From Vibrio sp. SS-MA-C1-2 (lineage in GTDB: Bacteria > Pseudomonadota > Gammaproteobacteria > Enterobacterales > Vibrionaceae), in NCBI RefSeq assembly GCF_021513135.1, contig NZ_CP090980.1, forward strand, positions 682,001-746,000: DNA of 64,000 bases, read 5' to 3'. Shown piece after piece: positions 47,108 to 55,202 of this stretch. The notes beneath the pieces were generated by a model. It did not search any database. It saw only the letters and a program-made list of their open reading frames with translations, and was not told the DNA's origin. The position numbers and the translations under genes were made by a program. How positions within the stretch are numbered: the first letter of the stretch is position 1; each line of letters begins with the position of its first letter.

Positions 47108-48049
47108 ATGCTGTTAGAAGATCTTCAAGTGATATTAAAAATAGCAGAGATGCGGAGTATTACGGCTGCCGCGACCAGCTTAAATATGCGTACGGCAACG
47201 GCGAGTGCGGCATTAAAGCGGGTTGAGAAGTCACTCGATGCAGAGTTATTTATTCGCACCACTCGCCAGTTAAGACTTTCTGCATTAGGGGAGCGTTACT
47301 TACCACAGTGTGAGCAGGCGTTACTGCTATTAGAGCAAGCCAAACAGAATATGCGGGATGATCTCGATATTGTGGATGGTGAATTGCGGCTTTCGCTCTC
47401 TTCTGATTTAGGGCGAAACTTTGTGATCCCATGGCTCGATGAGTTTCTTGATCAGCATCCAAAAGTGAGTTTAAAGATCAATATTAGTGACAGTAATATC
47501 GATTTTTATCGCGACTCTGTTGATCTTGCTTTACGTTATGGCTCGCCTTCTGATTCTAATCTTTATGGGTTTAAAGTGTGCGATGTGCCTGATGTTCTTT
47601 GCGCCAGCTCTGAATATATTGCGGCTCACGGAACCCCTAAATATCCTCATGATTTAGTGAATTACAATGGACTGTTTTATCAGCTCTTTGATGTCACTCA
47701 CGACGTTTGGCAGTTTTCACAAATAGATAATGATCAGAGAGTGAAAGATTTTAAAGTGAAGATGAGTGGTAATCGATTTGCGAATGATGGCGAATTGGTA
47801 CGCCGTTGGTGTGTGGCGGGTAAAGGGATTGCCGTGAAGTCGAGTATTGATATTTCGAGCGATTTGCTGAGTGGCCGCTTAGTGAATGTGATGCCAGAAT
47901 TTACCCCAAAACCCACGGAGTTGTGGTTAGTGTGTCCGTCAAAACAGTCAATAACGCCCGCAGTTCGCCTATTTCGAGATATGTGTCGTCGTAAGAGTAA
48001 AGAGATCATGAAACAGCTCATCGACGCCAAGGTTTTATCCAGTCATTAA
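47108..48049 (+). CDS. LysR-family regulator divergent from MDR reductase
   Basis: 313 residues starting MLLEDLQVILKIAEMRSITAAATSLNMRTATASAAL, the winged helix-turn-helix; the TTG at 47078 would add a short unrelated leader. Residues RTTRQLRLSALGERYLPQCEQ complete the wing, and the effector-binding domain follows with DGELRLSLSSDLGRNFVIP. The subgroup resembles CrgA/AaeR-type regulators of neighbouring reductase genes. Likely regulates the oxidoreductase at 45955. Confidence 0.9.
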   Translation: MLLEDLQVILKIAEMRSITAAATSLNMRTATASAALKRVEKSLDAELFIRTTRQLRLSALGERYLPQCEQALLLLEQAKQNMRDDLDIVDGELRLSLSSDLGRNFVIPWLDEFLDQHPKVSLKINISDSNIDFYRDSVDLALRYGSPSDSNLYGFKVCDVPDVLCASSEYIAAHGTPKYPHDLVNYNGLFYQLFDVTHDVWQFSQIDNDQRVKDFKVKMSGNRFANDGELVRRWCVAGKGIAVKSSIDISSDLLSGRLVNVMPEFTPKPTELWLVCPSKQSITPAVRLFRDMCRRKSKEIMKQLIDAKVLSSH

Positions 48050-48144
48050 TCGATATCTTATCTATCACCTGTTGGGTTGATTATGAAACGAATAATTAAA
48101 TGCGTCGAAGGGCTAGGGAATCGTTTATTTACCCATACTTCTGA

Positions 48145-48690
48145 TTAAAACTCAATCTGGACGATACGATTTAACGGTAATAAACCTGCTCGTTTTATTG
48201 CTTTTTGTGCACCAAGGTTACCGCTCTCAGTCGAACAGATAGGGGTTAAGTTTCGTTGATTGGCTGAGTTAACTAACCAATTAAGAACGTGAGTGGCAAT
48301 ACCGTTTCCACGCTGAGACTGCGCCACAATCATACCAAGATCTGCATACTCGGTTTGGTATTCATCAAATAGACGACATTCGCCAGTAGCAAATAGTTCA
48401 CCCTCTTTCCAGTAACCGAACAGTTCATTACGGCTGATAAGGTTTTCAAAGTAACCCGCCAGCCACTGCTCAGGTGCACCGATATTGGTTGCAGCAAACT
48501 CTACAAATTGAGTCAATTGTTCCGGCTGAGCCAGGGCTAGCTCAAATTTAGCGGTATGGTTTTTATTGCTGCGCTTTATTTGCTGGTACATCAGAGCATT
48601 AACCGTCACCGCTGATGAGTTATCAAGACAAAGTGATAGATACTGTGGTTCAGCCGTGCTCACAAATGCCCCGTTTACTGTCCCGATCAC
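48145..48690 (-). CDS. GNAT-family acetyltransferase, probably 5'-truncated
   Basis: The acetyl-CoA-binding core is present: YADLGMIVAQSQRGNGIATHVLNWLV matches GNAT motif A (QRGNGIA), followed by ICSTESGNLGAQKAIKRAGL. The first available start is a GTG at 48690, but the same frame is open and protein-like upstream (FYLTRDAKTDATELFTLIAK then QNHPV) to 48763, where it meets a stop created at the junction with an IRU left end (48764). No ATG lies in that extension. The original start therefore appears to have been removed by the rearrangement that brought in the IRU fragment and the toxin-antitoxin segment. The remaining protein may be non-functional. Confidence 0.75.
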   Translation of the reverse strand: MIGTVNGAFVSTAEPQYLSLCLDNSSAVTVNALMYQQIKRSNKNHTAKFELALAQPEQLTQFVEFAATNIGAPEQWLAGYFENLISRNELFGYWKEGELFATGECRLFDEYQTEYADLGMIVAQSQRGNGIATHVLNWLVNSANQRNLTPICSTESGNLGAQKAIKRAGLLPLNRIVQIEF

Positions 48691-48763
48691 AGGATGATTT
48701 TGTTTTGCGATTAGGGTGAAGAGTTCTGTTGCATCAGTTTTAGCGTCACGAGTAAGATAGAAC

Positions 48764-48797
48764 TATACCCTTCATACTTGAAGTCGCTAGGTTGTTG
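48764..48797 (+). repeat. Left end of an ERIC-type IRU, copy 14 (broken)
   Basis: TATACCCTTCATACTTGAAG TCGCTAGGTTGTTG then stops abruptly; the centre and right arm are absent. It forms the junction between the truncated GNAT gene and the toxin-antitoxin segment. Confidence 0.85.
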
Positions 48798-48891
48798 TGT
48801 AGTGGTAACTAAGTTTGGTCATACCTTTAGATGTTATTAGCATGAAGAATATTAAACAGAGATGCCTTCATTTAAATCTTGTTAGAGAACG

Positions 48892-48921
48892 CTAACTGAT
48901 TTGCCCCAAAACATCAGTTAG
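48892..48921 (+). repeat. Left inverted repeat and hairpin flanking the toxin-antitoxin pair
   Basis: CTAACTGAT and ATCAGTTAG form a hairpin around TTGCCCCAAAAC. The segment CTAACTGATTTGCCCC (48892-48907) plus AAAAC recurs in inverted orientation at 49829-49851 with one substitution and a two-base gap. Confidence 0.6.
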
Positions 48922-48954
48922 ATCGTCTTAGTTTGGCGGTAATATGATATTATA

Positions 48955-49014
48955 GTTATAACAATGTTGACACCTTAAATAAAGGGGGTACAATCACCAT
49001 TGTTATAACAATGT
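48955..49014 (+). promoter_or_regulatory. Promoter and paired operators of the toxin-antitoxin operon
   Basis: TTGACA (48967-48972), 16-base spacer and TACAAT (48989-48994) form a strong promoter. GTTATAACAATGT occurs on both sides of it (48955-48967 and 49002-49014, 47 bases apart); the second lies inside the perfect palindrome ATTGTTATAACAAT (48999-49012). This fits binding by the antitoxin to repress its own operon. Confidence 0.75.
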
Positions 49015-49034
49015 AGTTACATAGAGGTTGGGAT

Positions 49035-49289
49035 ATGCGCACTCAAGTACGAAAAATTGGCAATAGTCTTGGCAACATAATTCCTGCTACGTTCATTCGT
49101 CAGCTTGGTTTGGTTGAAGGGGCTGATATTGAGGTTAAAGCTGATGGTAAAAAAATCACTATCGAACCAATCAAACGTCCGAAGAAACGCTTTCCGTTCA
49201 GCGAAAAAGAACTTCTGAACGGCTTAGATGCTCATACGGCACATGCTGACGAATTAGCGGTTGTTTCTGGTAAAGAGTTCGGCGAATAA
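49035..49289 (+). CDS. AbrB/MazE-type antitoxin
   Basis: 84 residues. The N-terminal swapped-hairpin DNA-binding fold is recognisable as RKIGNSLGNIIPATFIRQLGLVEGADIEV, with the family pattern KxGNSxGxxIPxxF. The C-terminal half is disordered and acidic (DAHTAHADELAVVSGKEF), the part that wraps the toxin. It precedes the toxin with a one-base stop/start overlap (TAATG). The partner order antitoxin-toxin and the operator upstream match MazEF/PemIK systems. Confidence 0.9.
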   Translation: MRTQVRKIGNSLGNIIPATFIRQLGLVEGADIEVKADGKKITIEPIKRPKKRFPFSEKELLNGLDAHTAHADELAVVSGKEFGE

Positions 49290-49642
49290 TGGCTCAGTAC
49301 ATCCCTAAACGCAATGACATTATCTGGTTAGATTTTGAACCCGTGAAAGGCAAGGAGATCGGTAAGTACCGTCCAGCCCTTGTCCTTTCAAGTAAAGAAT
49401 ACAATCAGCAAACGGGGCTACTTATCTGCTGTCCGATTAGTACCAGTATCCGAGGTCAAGCTACCGAGGTTTCAGTTAGGAATTTGGATAAACCTAGTGT
49501 CGTGGCATCAAGCTTGATTCAAACATTCTCTTGGAAAGACCGTAACGCGAAGAAGATAACCGCCGCTGAAAACGGTGTGATGGAAGATGTTTTGCTAAGA
49601 ATTATCCCGTTGATTGGGGCTGAGTCTCTATTTGAAGAATAA
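49289..49642 (+). CDS. MazF/PemK-type toxin (mRNA interferase)
   Basis: 117 residues of the PemK/MazF barrel fold, predicted to cleave mRNA at a short sequence when free of antitoxin. Family marks: PKRNDIIWLDFEPVKGKEIGKYRPALVLS, with the conserved DP/EPxxGxExxxxRPalVlS pattern, CCPISTSIRG for the active-site Thr/Ser region, and the closing ENGVMEDVLLRIIPLIG. It begins within the stop codon of the antitoxin. Cleavage specificity cannot be read from sequence. Confidence 0.9.
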   Translation: MAQYIPKRNDIIWLDFEPVKGKEIGKYRPALVLSSKEYNQQTGLLICCPISTSIRGQATEVSVRNLDKPSVVASSLIQTFSWKDRNAKKITAAENGVMEDVLLRIIPLIGAESLFEE

Positions 49643-50144
49643 ATGATAATTTGTATGGCGAGAACCAAGGTATTTTAAAGTGTCTATTCCAGAAGGGTAT
49701 TATGAGATCAATAGCAAAGGTTTTTGATTTTTAATTCACCAATGATGAATAATTCCAAGTTATAAATAAAAAAATTGAAACTGATAAATGTTCAAAAATA
49801 AGTTTCGACAACATTAAATTGCTAGCTCGTTTTGGGGCAGAAATGAGTTAGTCAGTAAAGGGAGTACTCATACTCGAATTTTTATCGAATTTACTCCCGT
49901 GATATACAAAGTGGTTACCAATGAAATATCTATCGGTTGGATTATTTTATTAAAAAAATAGTCAAGCATGAAGAGCATAGAGCATAATTAAAGCCTGACT
50001 GTTGAGTGTTTCAGATAAAATAGTTAACTCAAACCTGCTTAACATTCTATCAAGCTCTCAGTTTCTACTATTGGTTTTTTTGATAATTACTCATTGCTCC
50101 GCTTATTCGTTACGGCTCAATGAGCAATTATGACAGACTTATTG
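49643..50144. other. Gene-free stretch right of the toxin-antitoxin pair
   Basis: It contains the right inverted repeat (49829-49851), a hairpin GGGAGTA...TACTCCC at 49860-49899, and a hairpin CTCATTG...CAATGAG near 50088-50130 that could end the minus-strand Hsp70 transcript, although no T-run follows. No coding frame supported. Confidence 0.5.
49829..49851 (-). repeat. Right inverted repeat flanking the toxin-antitoxin pair
   Basis: GTTTTGGGGCAGAAATGAG then TTAG is the inverted, slightly longer counterpart of 48892-48912: the complement reads CTAACTCATTTCTGCCCC then AAAAC. Together the pair encloses about 0.9 kb with both genes and the operator. Confidence 0.55.
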
Positions 50145-53060
50145 TTATTCAGTCACTAAACGTAATCCACTTGGTAGCGCATCACCAAAGACACGCTTGG
50201 TCTCTTCTTCGGTTAGTATCTTCACTTCAGAGACCATCTCAATCCAACTTTGTGGCACTTTACTCTGTTTGAGCTTCTTAAGTACTTCGCTTCGGATCTC
50301 ATCACTGACATCAAGATTTCTATCCCCTGTTTTACGGGTCATCATAACGGCAGCAAAGGCGATATGAGGTTCTTTGCGCCACTCATACTCCATAAGATGA
50401 GGCAGACAATAGGCAATATGCTCACCAGAAAGTAAGTTATGCTGACTACCGTAAAAAGGAGAACGAGTGGCAATTCGTCCAATTGCCCACCAATGCGCTT
50501 GTGAGTATTGAGACTTTTGCAAACGACCAAACATCCACTCAATCAGTTGCAGTTTTTTCTCAAAGGGCAGATGTTCAAGAGACGCTAACAAGCGCACCAT
50601 CTCTTCATAGCCACGGGTTTGCATTTCGTGAGATAACTTACTGTTTCTAGTCGCTTCTGGATTGACGTATTTAGATATCTCGTTAAAAATCGTTAATTGT
50701 TGCTGTTGCGATAAACCCCCAGCCACACGACGCCAGCACGTCCACCAATCACTCCAAACTTGAGGTTGATTATCGAATTGAATACCGTGTTGATAGAGTC
50801 CCCAAAGTTGCTCGATTCGGTACTCATCAGAGGGATAACCAAATCCCGGACGCAGCGTAAATCCCACCAGTTTCAACCAAGTTCTTTCATGTTGTTCAGA
50901 GCGGCGACGACGTTTACGACTCTCAATTAGGGTGTCATTGAGAAAGCGTAAGCAAGGTGAATCCCATCGTTCACGTTTACCTAGCATTTTATCGAGATCT
51001 TTATTGAGGGTTTTCACCAGCTTTGGATCATTATTTTTACTACCACCGAAAACCTGCTTAATGGCTTTGGTTGCTTGCTCAATATTTGCGGGTAGAATAG
51101 ATTCAGCTAATTCTGAGTTATTGTCACTTTTCTTATTGCTGTGCTGGTTTCGAACCGAAAATTCGACTTGCCAACGTTGATCTGAATGGGTGCTCACACA
51201 TTCGAGCTGTAGCGTTCCGACTTCTGTTAATTGGCAAGCTAGCGTGACTTCCTCTCGTAATTTTTGGTTAGCCGCTAATTGTGAACGGTCATGATCACTG
51301 GCTAACGTGGCAATAAAAGGCGGTAACGAGATAAAACTCTCACTCTTTATATCTATTAAGTCACCAGCAGAAATATCTAATTCATCGCTGGTGGAAGAGA
51401 GATTAAAGCGTACAGGTTCACCTAAAGTTAAGGCAAACTTACGACTTGTTAGATTGATCTCTTCACTCTCTTGAGTCCCTTTTGGTAACAGACAGATCCC
51501 TTGTTTATGGCGATTATTCTCATTAATCGTTAAGAAATAACCTCGCGCTGAACCACCACCAATCTTAAGTTGCGCTCCTCGGCGGGCTTTGGCATAAGCT
51601 ACTGCGCCTAATGCCACCGCAAGATCAGGGTGAGGATTTGATAGCTGCGTGATTGTTTCACCACGCCATCGAGAAAAGAGCGTTGTGAGCTGGTTGGTGA
51701 TTTGAGGGCTATTAAAGACCCCGCCATTGAGTAGAATGGCACTTGGGATCACTAACTCATCATCGGCAACTTCAATACCATCTTGTTTATATTGATGATA
51801 TTCATTAAGCGCATCACGACAAACCGATTGATGAAGAGCAATAAACTGCGCTAAATGCTTACTAATCGCAGGATCAGCAGTGTAGGGCAGGCCAAACTCT
51901 ACCACGGCTGCACGGCGATGCTCGGGTAGTTGATTGATATCAGTGAGTGGAAAAAAGCCTTCCAATGCGACTTGATGAACATCTTTTCGTTGAAGGTCGA
52001 CACTTTTTGCGCCACCAATTAAACGAGAGCCTGAACCTAATAGCGTCACTTTTCCTTGCTCGGCACTAGAATGGCTAAGTAGTTGCTCTTTGACTTTTCG
52101 GGTCTGCTGGATCAGTTTCGAGAGCGCAGCACTGCTCATTCGCTTATTGCTATTTGATGGATTAGGGCTATTTGACGGATTCGGGCTAGTTGACTGACTA
52201 GATCTAGCCAGTTGCTGTTCAGCTATATGGGCAAGGGCAAGGTCGATGTTATCACCACCAAGCATTAAATGGTCACCGACACCAATGCGATCTAAAGTTA
52301 ATTTCCCCTCTTGATGACCGACTTTGATCAAGCTGAGATCGGTCGTTCCGCCACCCACATCGCAGACTAATAACAGGGGAAGATCTTGCAGTAACGTTTC
52401 AGCTTGTTGATCATGTTGGGCGTACCAATCATAACAGGCAGCTTGAGGCTCTTCGAGCAGGTGAACTTTCGGTAATCCTGCTAGTTTTGCCGCTTGTAGG
52501 GTGAGGCTTCTTGCGCCTTCATCAAAAGAGGCGGGAACGGTAATCACTACTTCTTGTTTTTCTAAAGGGGCATCTTTGTGGTGATAGTTCCAAGACTGAC
52601 GAATATGGTTAAGGTAACTGGCACTGGCAATAACCGGGGAGACTTTCTCAACATTTGAACGAGAAGCGGTCGATGACCAAGGCAAAATCGATTCTGTTCT
52701 ATCAACACCGGTATGAGAGAGCCAGCTTTTTGCACTGACAACTTGACGACCTTCTACTTTTGAGCCTAACTCTCGCGCCAGTTCACCAATAATGAGATGC
52801 TCAATATCGCCAGAAACATGATGGTCATGCCAAGGGAGAACCAATTGAGAAGGATCGATTTCATCTCTAGCTGGATGATATCGAAAAGAGGGTAAAAGGG
52901 GCTTTCTTGAAACTTCGCCTAATGCAGTTAATTGGTCTATTTCAAAGATTTTAACTGGGCTTGATTTAAGATCATCGACGATTTCACTATAAGCAACAAC
53001 GGTATGGGTAGTGCCAAGATCAATACCGACAAGATAACGAGGAGATGAAAATTGAGACAT
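50145..53060 (-). CDS. Hsp70-family protein with DUF3731-type C-terminal domain
   Basis: 971 residues. The N-terminal actin-like ATPase domain has phosphate-1 GIDLGTTHTVVAY (residues ~12-24), VTVPASFDEGARSLT, HLLEEPQAACYDWYA, phosphate-2 CDVGGGTTDLSLI and adenosine motif LLNGGVFNSPQIT. A low-complexity NPSNS-repeat linker lies near residues 290-305. After about residue 520 the usual DnaK substrate-binding domain is not recognisable; the large C-terminal part (LRFLNDTLIESRKRRRR, LKLVGFTLRPGFGYPSDEYRIEQLW in pieces) resembles DUF3731, known only beside Hsp70 domains. No EEVD tail, no local DnaJ or GrpE. It is the last gene of the DUF2760-Hsp70-Hsp70 cluster, separated by an IRU and a terminator hairpin. 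Function of the family is not established. Confidence 0.88.
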   Translation of the reverse strand: MSQFSSPRYLVGIDLGTTHTVVAYSEIVDDLKSSPVKIFEIDQLTALGEVSRKPLLPSFRYHPARDEIDPSQLVLPWHDHHVSGDIEHLIIGELARELGSKVEGRQVVSAKSWLSHTGVDRTESILPWSSTASRSNVEKVSPVIASASYLNHIRQSWNYHHKDAPLEKQEVVITVPASFDEGARSLTLQAAKLAGLPKVHLLEEPQAACYDWYAQHDQQAETLLQDLPLLLVCDVGGGTTDLSLIKVGHQEGKLTLDRIGVGDHLMLGGDNIDLALAHIAEQQLARSSQSTSPNPSNSPNPSNSNKRMSSAALSKLIQQTRKVKEQLLSHSSAEQGKVTLLGSGSRLIGGAKSVDLQRKDVHQVALEGFFPLTDINQLPEHRRAAVVEFGLPYTADPAISKHLAQFIALHQSVCRDALNEYHQYKQDGIEVADDELVIPSAILLNGGVFNSPQITNQLTTLFSRWRGETITQLSNPHPDLAVALGAVAYAKARRGAQLKIGGGSARGYFLTINENNRHKQGICLLPKGTQESEEINLTSRKFALTLGEPVRFNLSSTSDELDISAGDLIDIKSESFISLPPFIATLASDHDRSQLAANQKLREEVTLACQLTEVGTLQLECVSTHSDQRWQVEFSVRNQHSNKKSDNNSELAESILPANIEQATKAIKQVFGGSKNNDPKLVKTLNKDLDKMLGKRERWDSPCLRFLNDTLIESRKRRRRSEQHERTWLKLVGFTLRPGFGYPSDEYRIEQLWGLYQHGIQFDNQPQVWSDWWTCWRRVAGGLSQQQQLTIFNEISKYVNPEATRNSKLSHEMQTRGYEEMVRLLASLEHLPFEKKLQLIEWMFGRLQKSQYSQAHWWAIGRIATRSPFYGSQHNLLSGEHIAYCLPHLMEYEWRKEPHIAFAAVMMTRKTGDRNLDVSDEIRSEVLKKLKQSKVPQSWIEMVSEVKILTEEETKRVFGDALPSGLRLVTE

Positions 53061-53139
53061 AATAAATAACTCCAGTGAAATAAGAATGAAAACTCGGAGA
53101 ATTAATATTTAAGAGTGAATACTTAATAACTTTAGCAAA

Positions 53140-53267
53140 TATACCCTTCATACTTGAAGTCGCTAGGTTGTTGGCTGCATTCGCTCGCCCCAATCATATA
53201 GTACACCTATACTCATGGGGCCTCACTTACTTGCCGCCTACTAGCAACTCCAATTATTTTCGGTATA
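53140..53267 (+). repeat. ERIC-type IRU, copy 15
   Basis: Canonical full-length copy (TATACCCTTCATACTTGAAG to TTATTTTCGGTATA) between the two Hsp70 genes. Confidence 0.92.
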
Positions 53268-53331
53268 ACGCTTAATTAATAATTAATACCTTGTAACCAT
53301 TAATTAAGGAATAACTTCAAATAGCAATAAT

Positions 53332-53363
53332 AAAAAAGGTGTACCCGAAGATACACCTTTTTT
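53332..53363. terminator. Bidirectional terminator hairpin between the two Hsp70 genes
   Basis: AAAAAAGGTGTA (53332-53343) pairs perfectly with TACACCTTTTTT (53352-53363). It lies right after the stop of the shorter Hsp70 on the minus strand, so the longer Hsp70 needs read-through or its own promoter. Confidence 0.8.
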
Positions 53364-53375
53364 AATGGTTAGAGG

Positions 53376-55202
53376 TTACGCCTCTCTAACGTCAAACTCA
53401 ACTTGCCATTTCTGTCCACCATCGGTTGGGATAGCTTCAAGGCACAGTGTACCCAGTTCAGTAACGCGTGATGCTAGACGAACAGGAACCACTTCACCCG
53501 CTGTTCGGCCATCAGAAACCGGCAAGGTCACTTGGATCGCCGGTAACTCTTCTAGCTCTTCTGGTTGCCACCAATCTAAATGGGTACCCGCGATATCATC
53601 ACGACGAACCGTTGAACCGAAGAATTTGAACTGGACAGGTTGACCAATCACCAGCCCGAATTGTTGGCTAGGGACATCCGAATGGCTACCTTCTTCCATG
53701 CCAAATGGTGCAACACACAATGCTTCCATTGGCGGCTCCATTCCTGGAATTGCAGGCATCGCGCTTTCAATACCGACATAATAACTACTCGCAATACCGC
53801 CACGGATTCGAACGCCTTGACCACGACGAACTGAACCATAATAAGAGGCACCACTTGCAACTGCCAAATCAAGATCTAATCCCGTTAAGCGTTTAGCCTC
53901 TGGAGATCCTGCGGTAGTTAACCAGCTATTGATGGTATTTTGTAAACGATCCGCTAATAGTGAAGATTTTAGAACACCACCATTGAAAAGGATCGCAGTT
54001 GGGCGAATAAACTCTTCATGAAGTTGGTCATACTGCTCAAACAGCTCTTCAACGGCATCGTTTTGACGACTTAAGAAGCTCGCAATATGACGAGATACTG
54101 CGGCATCCTGTGCATAAGGAAGACCAATTTGAGTCAGGGCGCCACGCGGTTTTTCAACTGGGTGTTCGTTGACTTGAGTTTCGGGGAAGAAACCATCGAC
54201 AAGGGTCTGCTGAACTTCTTCTTGAGTCAATTCAGTTTGTAGCGTGCCACCTAGTAGCTTCGAACCACGACTAGGAACAACAATAGGAACAGCCTGAAGT
54301 TCACGATCATTTAATAGTGCTTCTTTTGCATCACGACACGCGTGAGTGACTGCTAGGATTTGCCAAGGTTGTAGTTGTTTGCCTTCTTGCGCTAACTTCA
54401 TCTTGAGACGATAAGCCAGAGCCAAATCCATGTTGTCACCACCAAGAAGAATATGGTCACCAACCGCGACGCGATTTAGGGTTAAGTTCCCCTCTTCTTC
54501 TGTGACTGCAACCAAGGATAAATCCGTTGTACCACCACCGATATCAACCACCAGAATAATATCACCGACAGAGACTTGGTCACGCCAGCTCTCATCGTTA
54601 TTCTTAATCCAGCTATAGACTGCGGCTTGTGGTTCTTCGAGCAAGGTTAATTGATTAAAACCTACACTTCGAGCGGCTTCTACCGTTAAATCACGGGCAG
54701 CAGGATCAAATGAGGCAGGGACAGTAATCGTCACATCTTGTTGATCAATCGGTGTATCAGGGTGTTGATTGTTCCATGCATTCGCAATATGTTGTAGGTA
54801 GTTGCGCGTCGCATCAACAGGAGATAGCTTCTCAACTTCGTCTGGGCTATTCAAAGGTAAGAAAGCATCACGACGATTAACGCCACCGTGACATAACCAA
54901 CTTTTAGCACTGGCAATTAAACGAATAGGCGTTTTGCTACCTAAACTGCGCGCCATCGCACCAACAATTGCATTTGGCTTGCCATCCCAAGGAAGCGCAG
55001 TATCACCATCTGCAAGCTCAGATTCATGCGCTTGATAGATAAAAGAGGGTAACTGATCTTTGGATTCAACTTGCCCTGGCGCTGTTGATTGCGCGATAGG
55101 CATAATTTGAACGTTAGCATTCTCATCATTGAGATCTACGTAAGAAAGTACACAGTGAGTTGTACCTAAATCGATACCGATACTAAAACGGTTGTCTTGC
55201 AT
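53376..55202 (-). CDS. Hsp70-family protein, short form, of the DUF2760 module
   Basis: 608 residues, close in sequence to the N-terminal part of the 971-residue neighbour. ATPase motifs: GIDLGTTHCVLSYVD (residues ~8-22), ITVPASFDPAARDLTVEAARS, LLEEPQAAVYSWI, VDIGGGTTDLSLVAV and LFNGGVLKSSLLADRL. The C-terminal ~150 residues form a short beta-rich domain (PVQFKFFGSTVRRDD, LGTLCLEAIPTDGGQKWQVEFDVREA) that is also present in the middle of the longer protein, and there is no helical lid or EEVD. Its ATG overlaps the stop of the DUF2760 gene (TAATG), implying coupled translation. Nucleotide-driven conformational switching is expected; the client is unknown. Confidence 0.9.
   Translation of the reverse strand: MQDNRFSIGIDLGTTHCVLSYVDLNDENANVQIMPIAQSTAPGQVESKDQLPSFIYQAHESELADGDTALPWDGKPNAIVGAMARSLGSKTPIRLIASAKSWLCHGGVNRRDAFLPLNSPDEVEKLSPVDATRNYLQHIANAWNNQHPDTPIDQQDVTITVPASFDPAARDLTVEAARSVGFNQLTLLEEPQAAVYSWIKNNDESWRDQVSVGDIILVVDIGGGTTDLSLVAVTEEEGNLTLNRVAVGDHILLGGDNMDLALAYRLKMKLAQEGKQLQPWQILAVTHACRDAKEALLNDRELQAVPIVVPSRGSKLLGGTLQTELTQEEVQQTLVDGFFPETQVNEHPVEKPRGALTQIGLPYAQDAAVSRHIASFLSRQNDAVEELFEQYDQLHEEFIRPTAILFNGGVLKSSLLADRLQNTINSWLTTAGSPEAKRLTGLDLDLAVASGASYYGSVRRGQGVRIRGGIASSYYVGIESAMPAIPGMEPPMEALCVAPFGMEEGSHSDVPSQQFGLVIGQPVQFKFFGSTVRRDDIAGTHLDWWQPEELEELPAIQVTLPVSDGRTAGEVVPVRLASRVTELGTLCLEAIPTDGGQKWQVEFDVREA

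Noticed and set aside
48083-48148. 21-codon frame (MKRIIKCVEGLGNRL...) between the LysR and GNAT genes
   Set aside because: It faintly recalls the start of AbgT-type transporters, but is too short, lacks a ribosome binding site and overlaps the GNAT stop.
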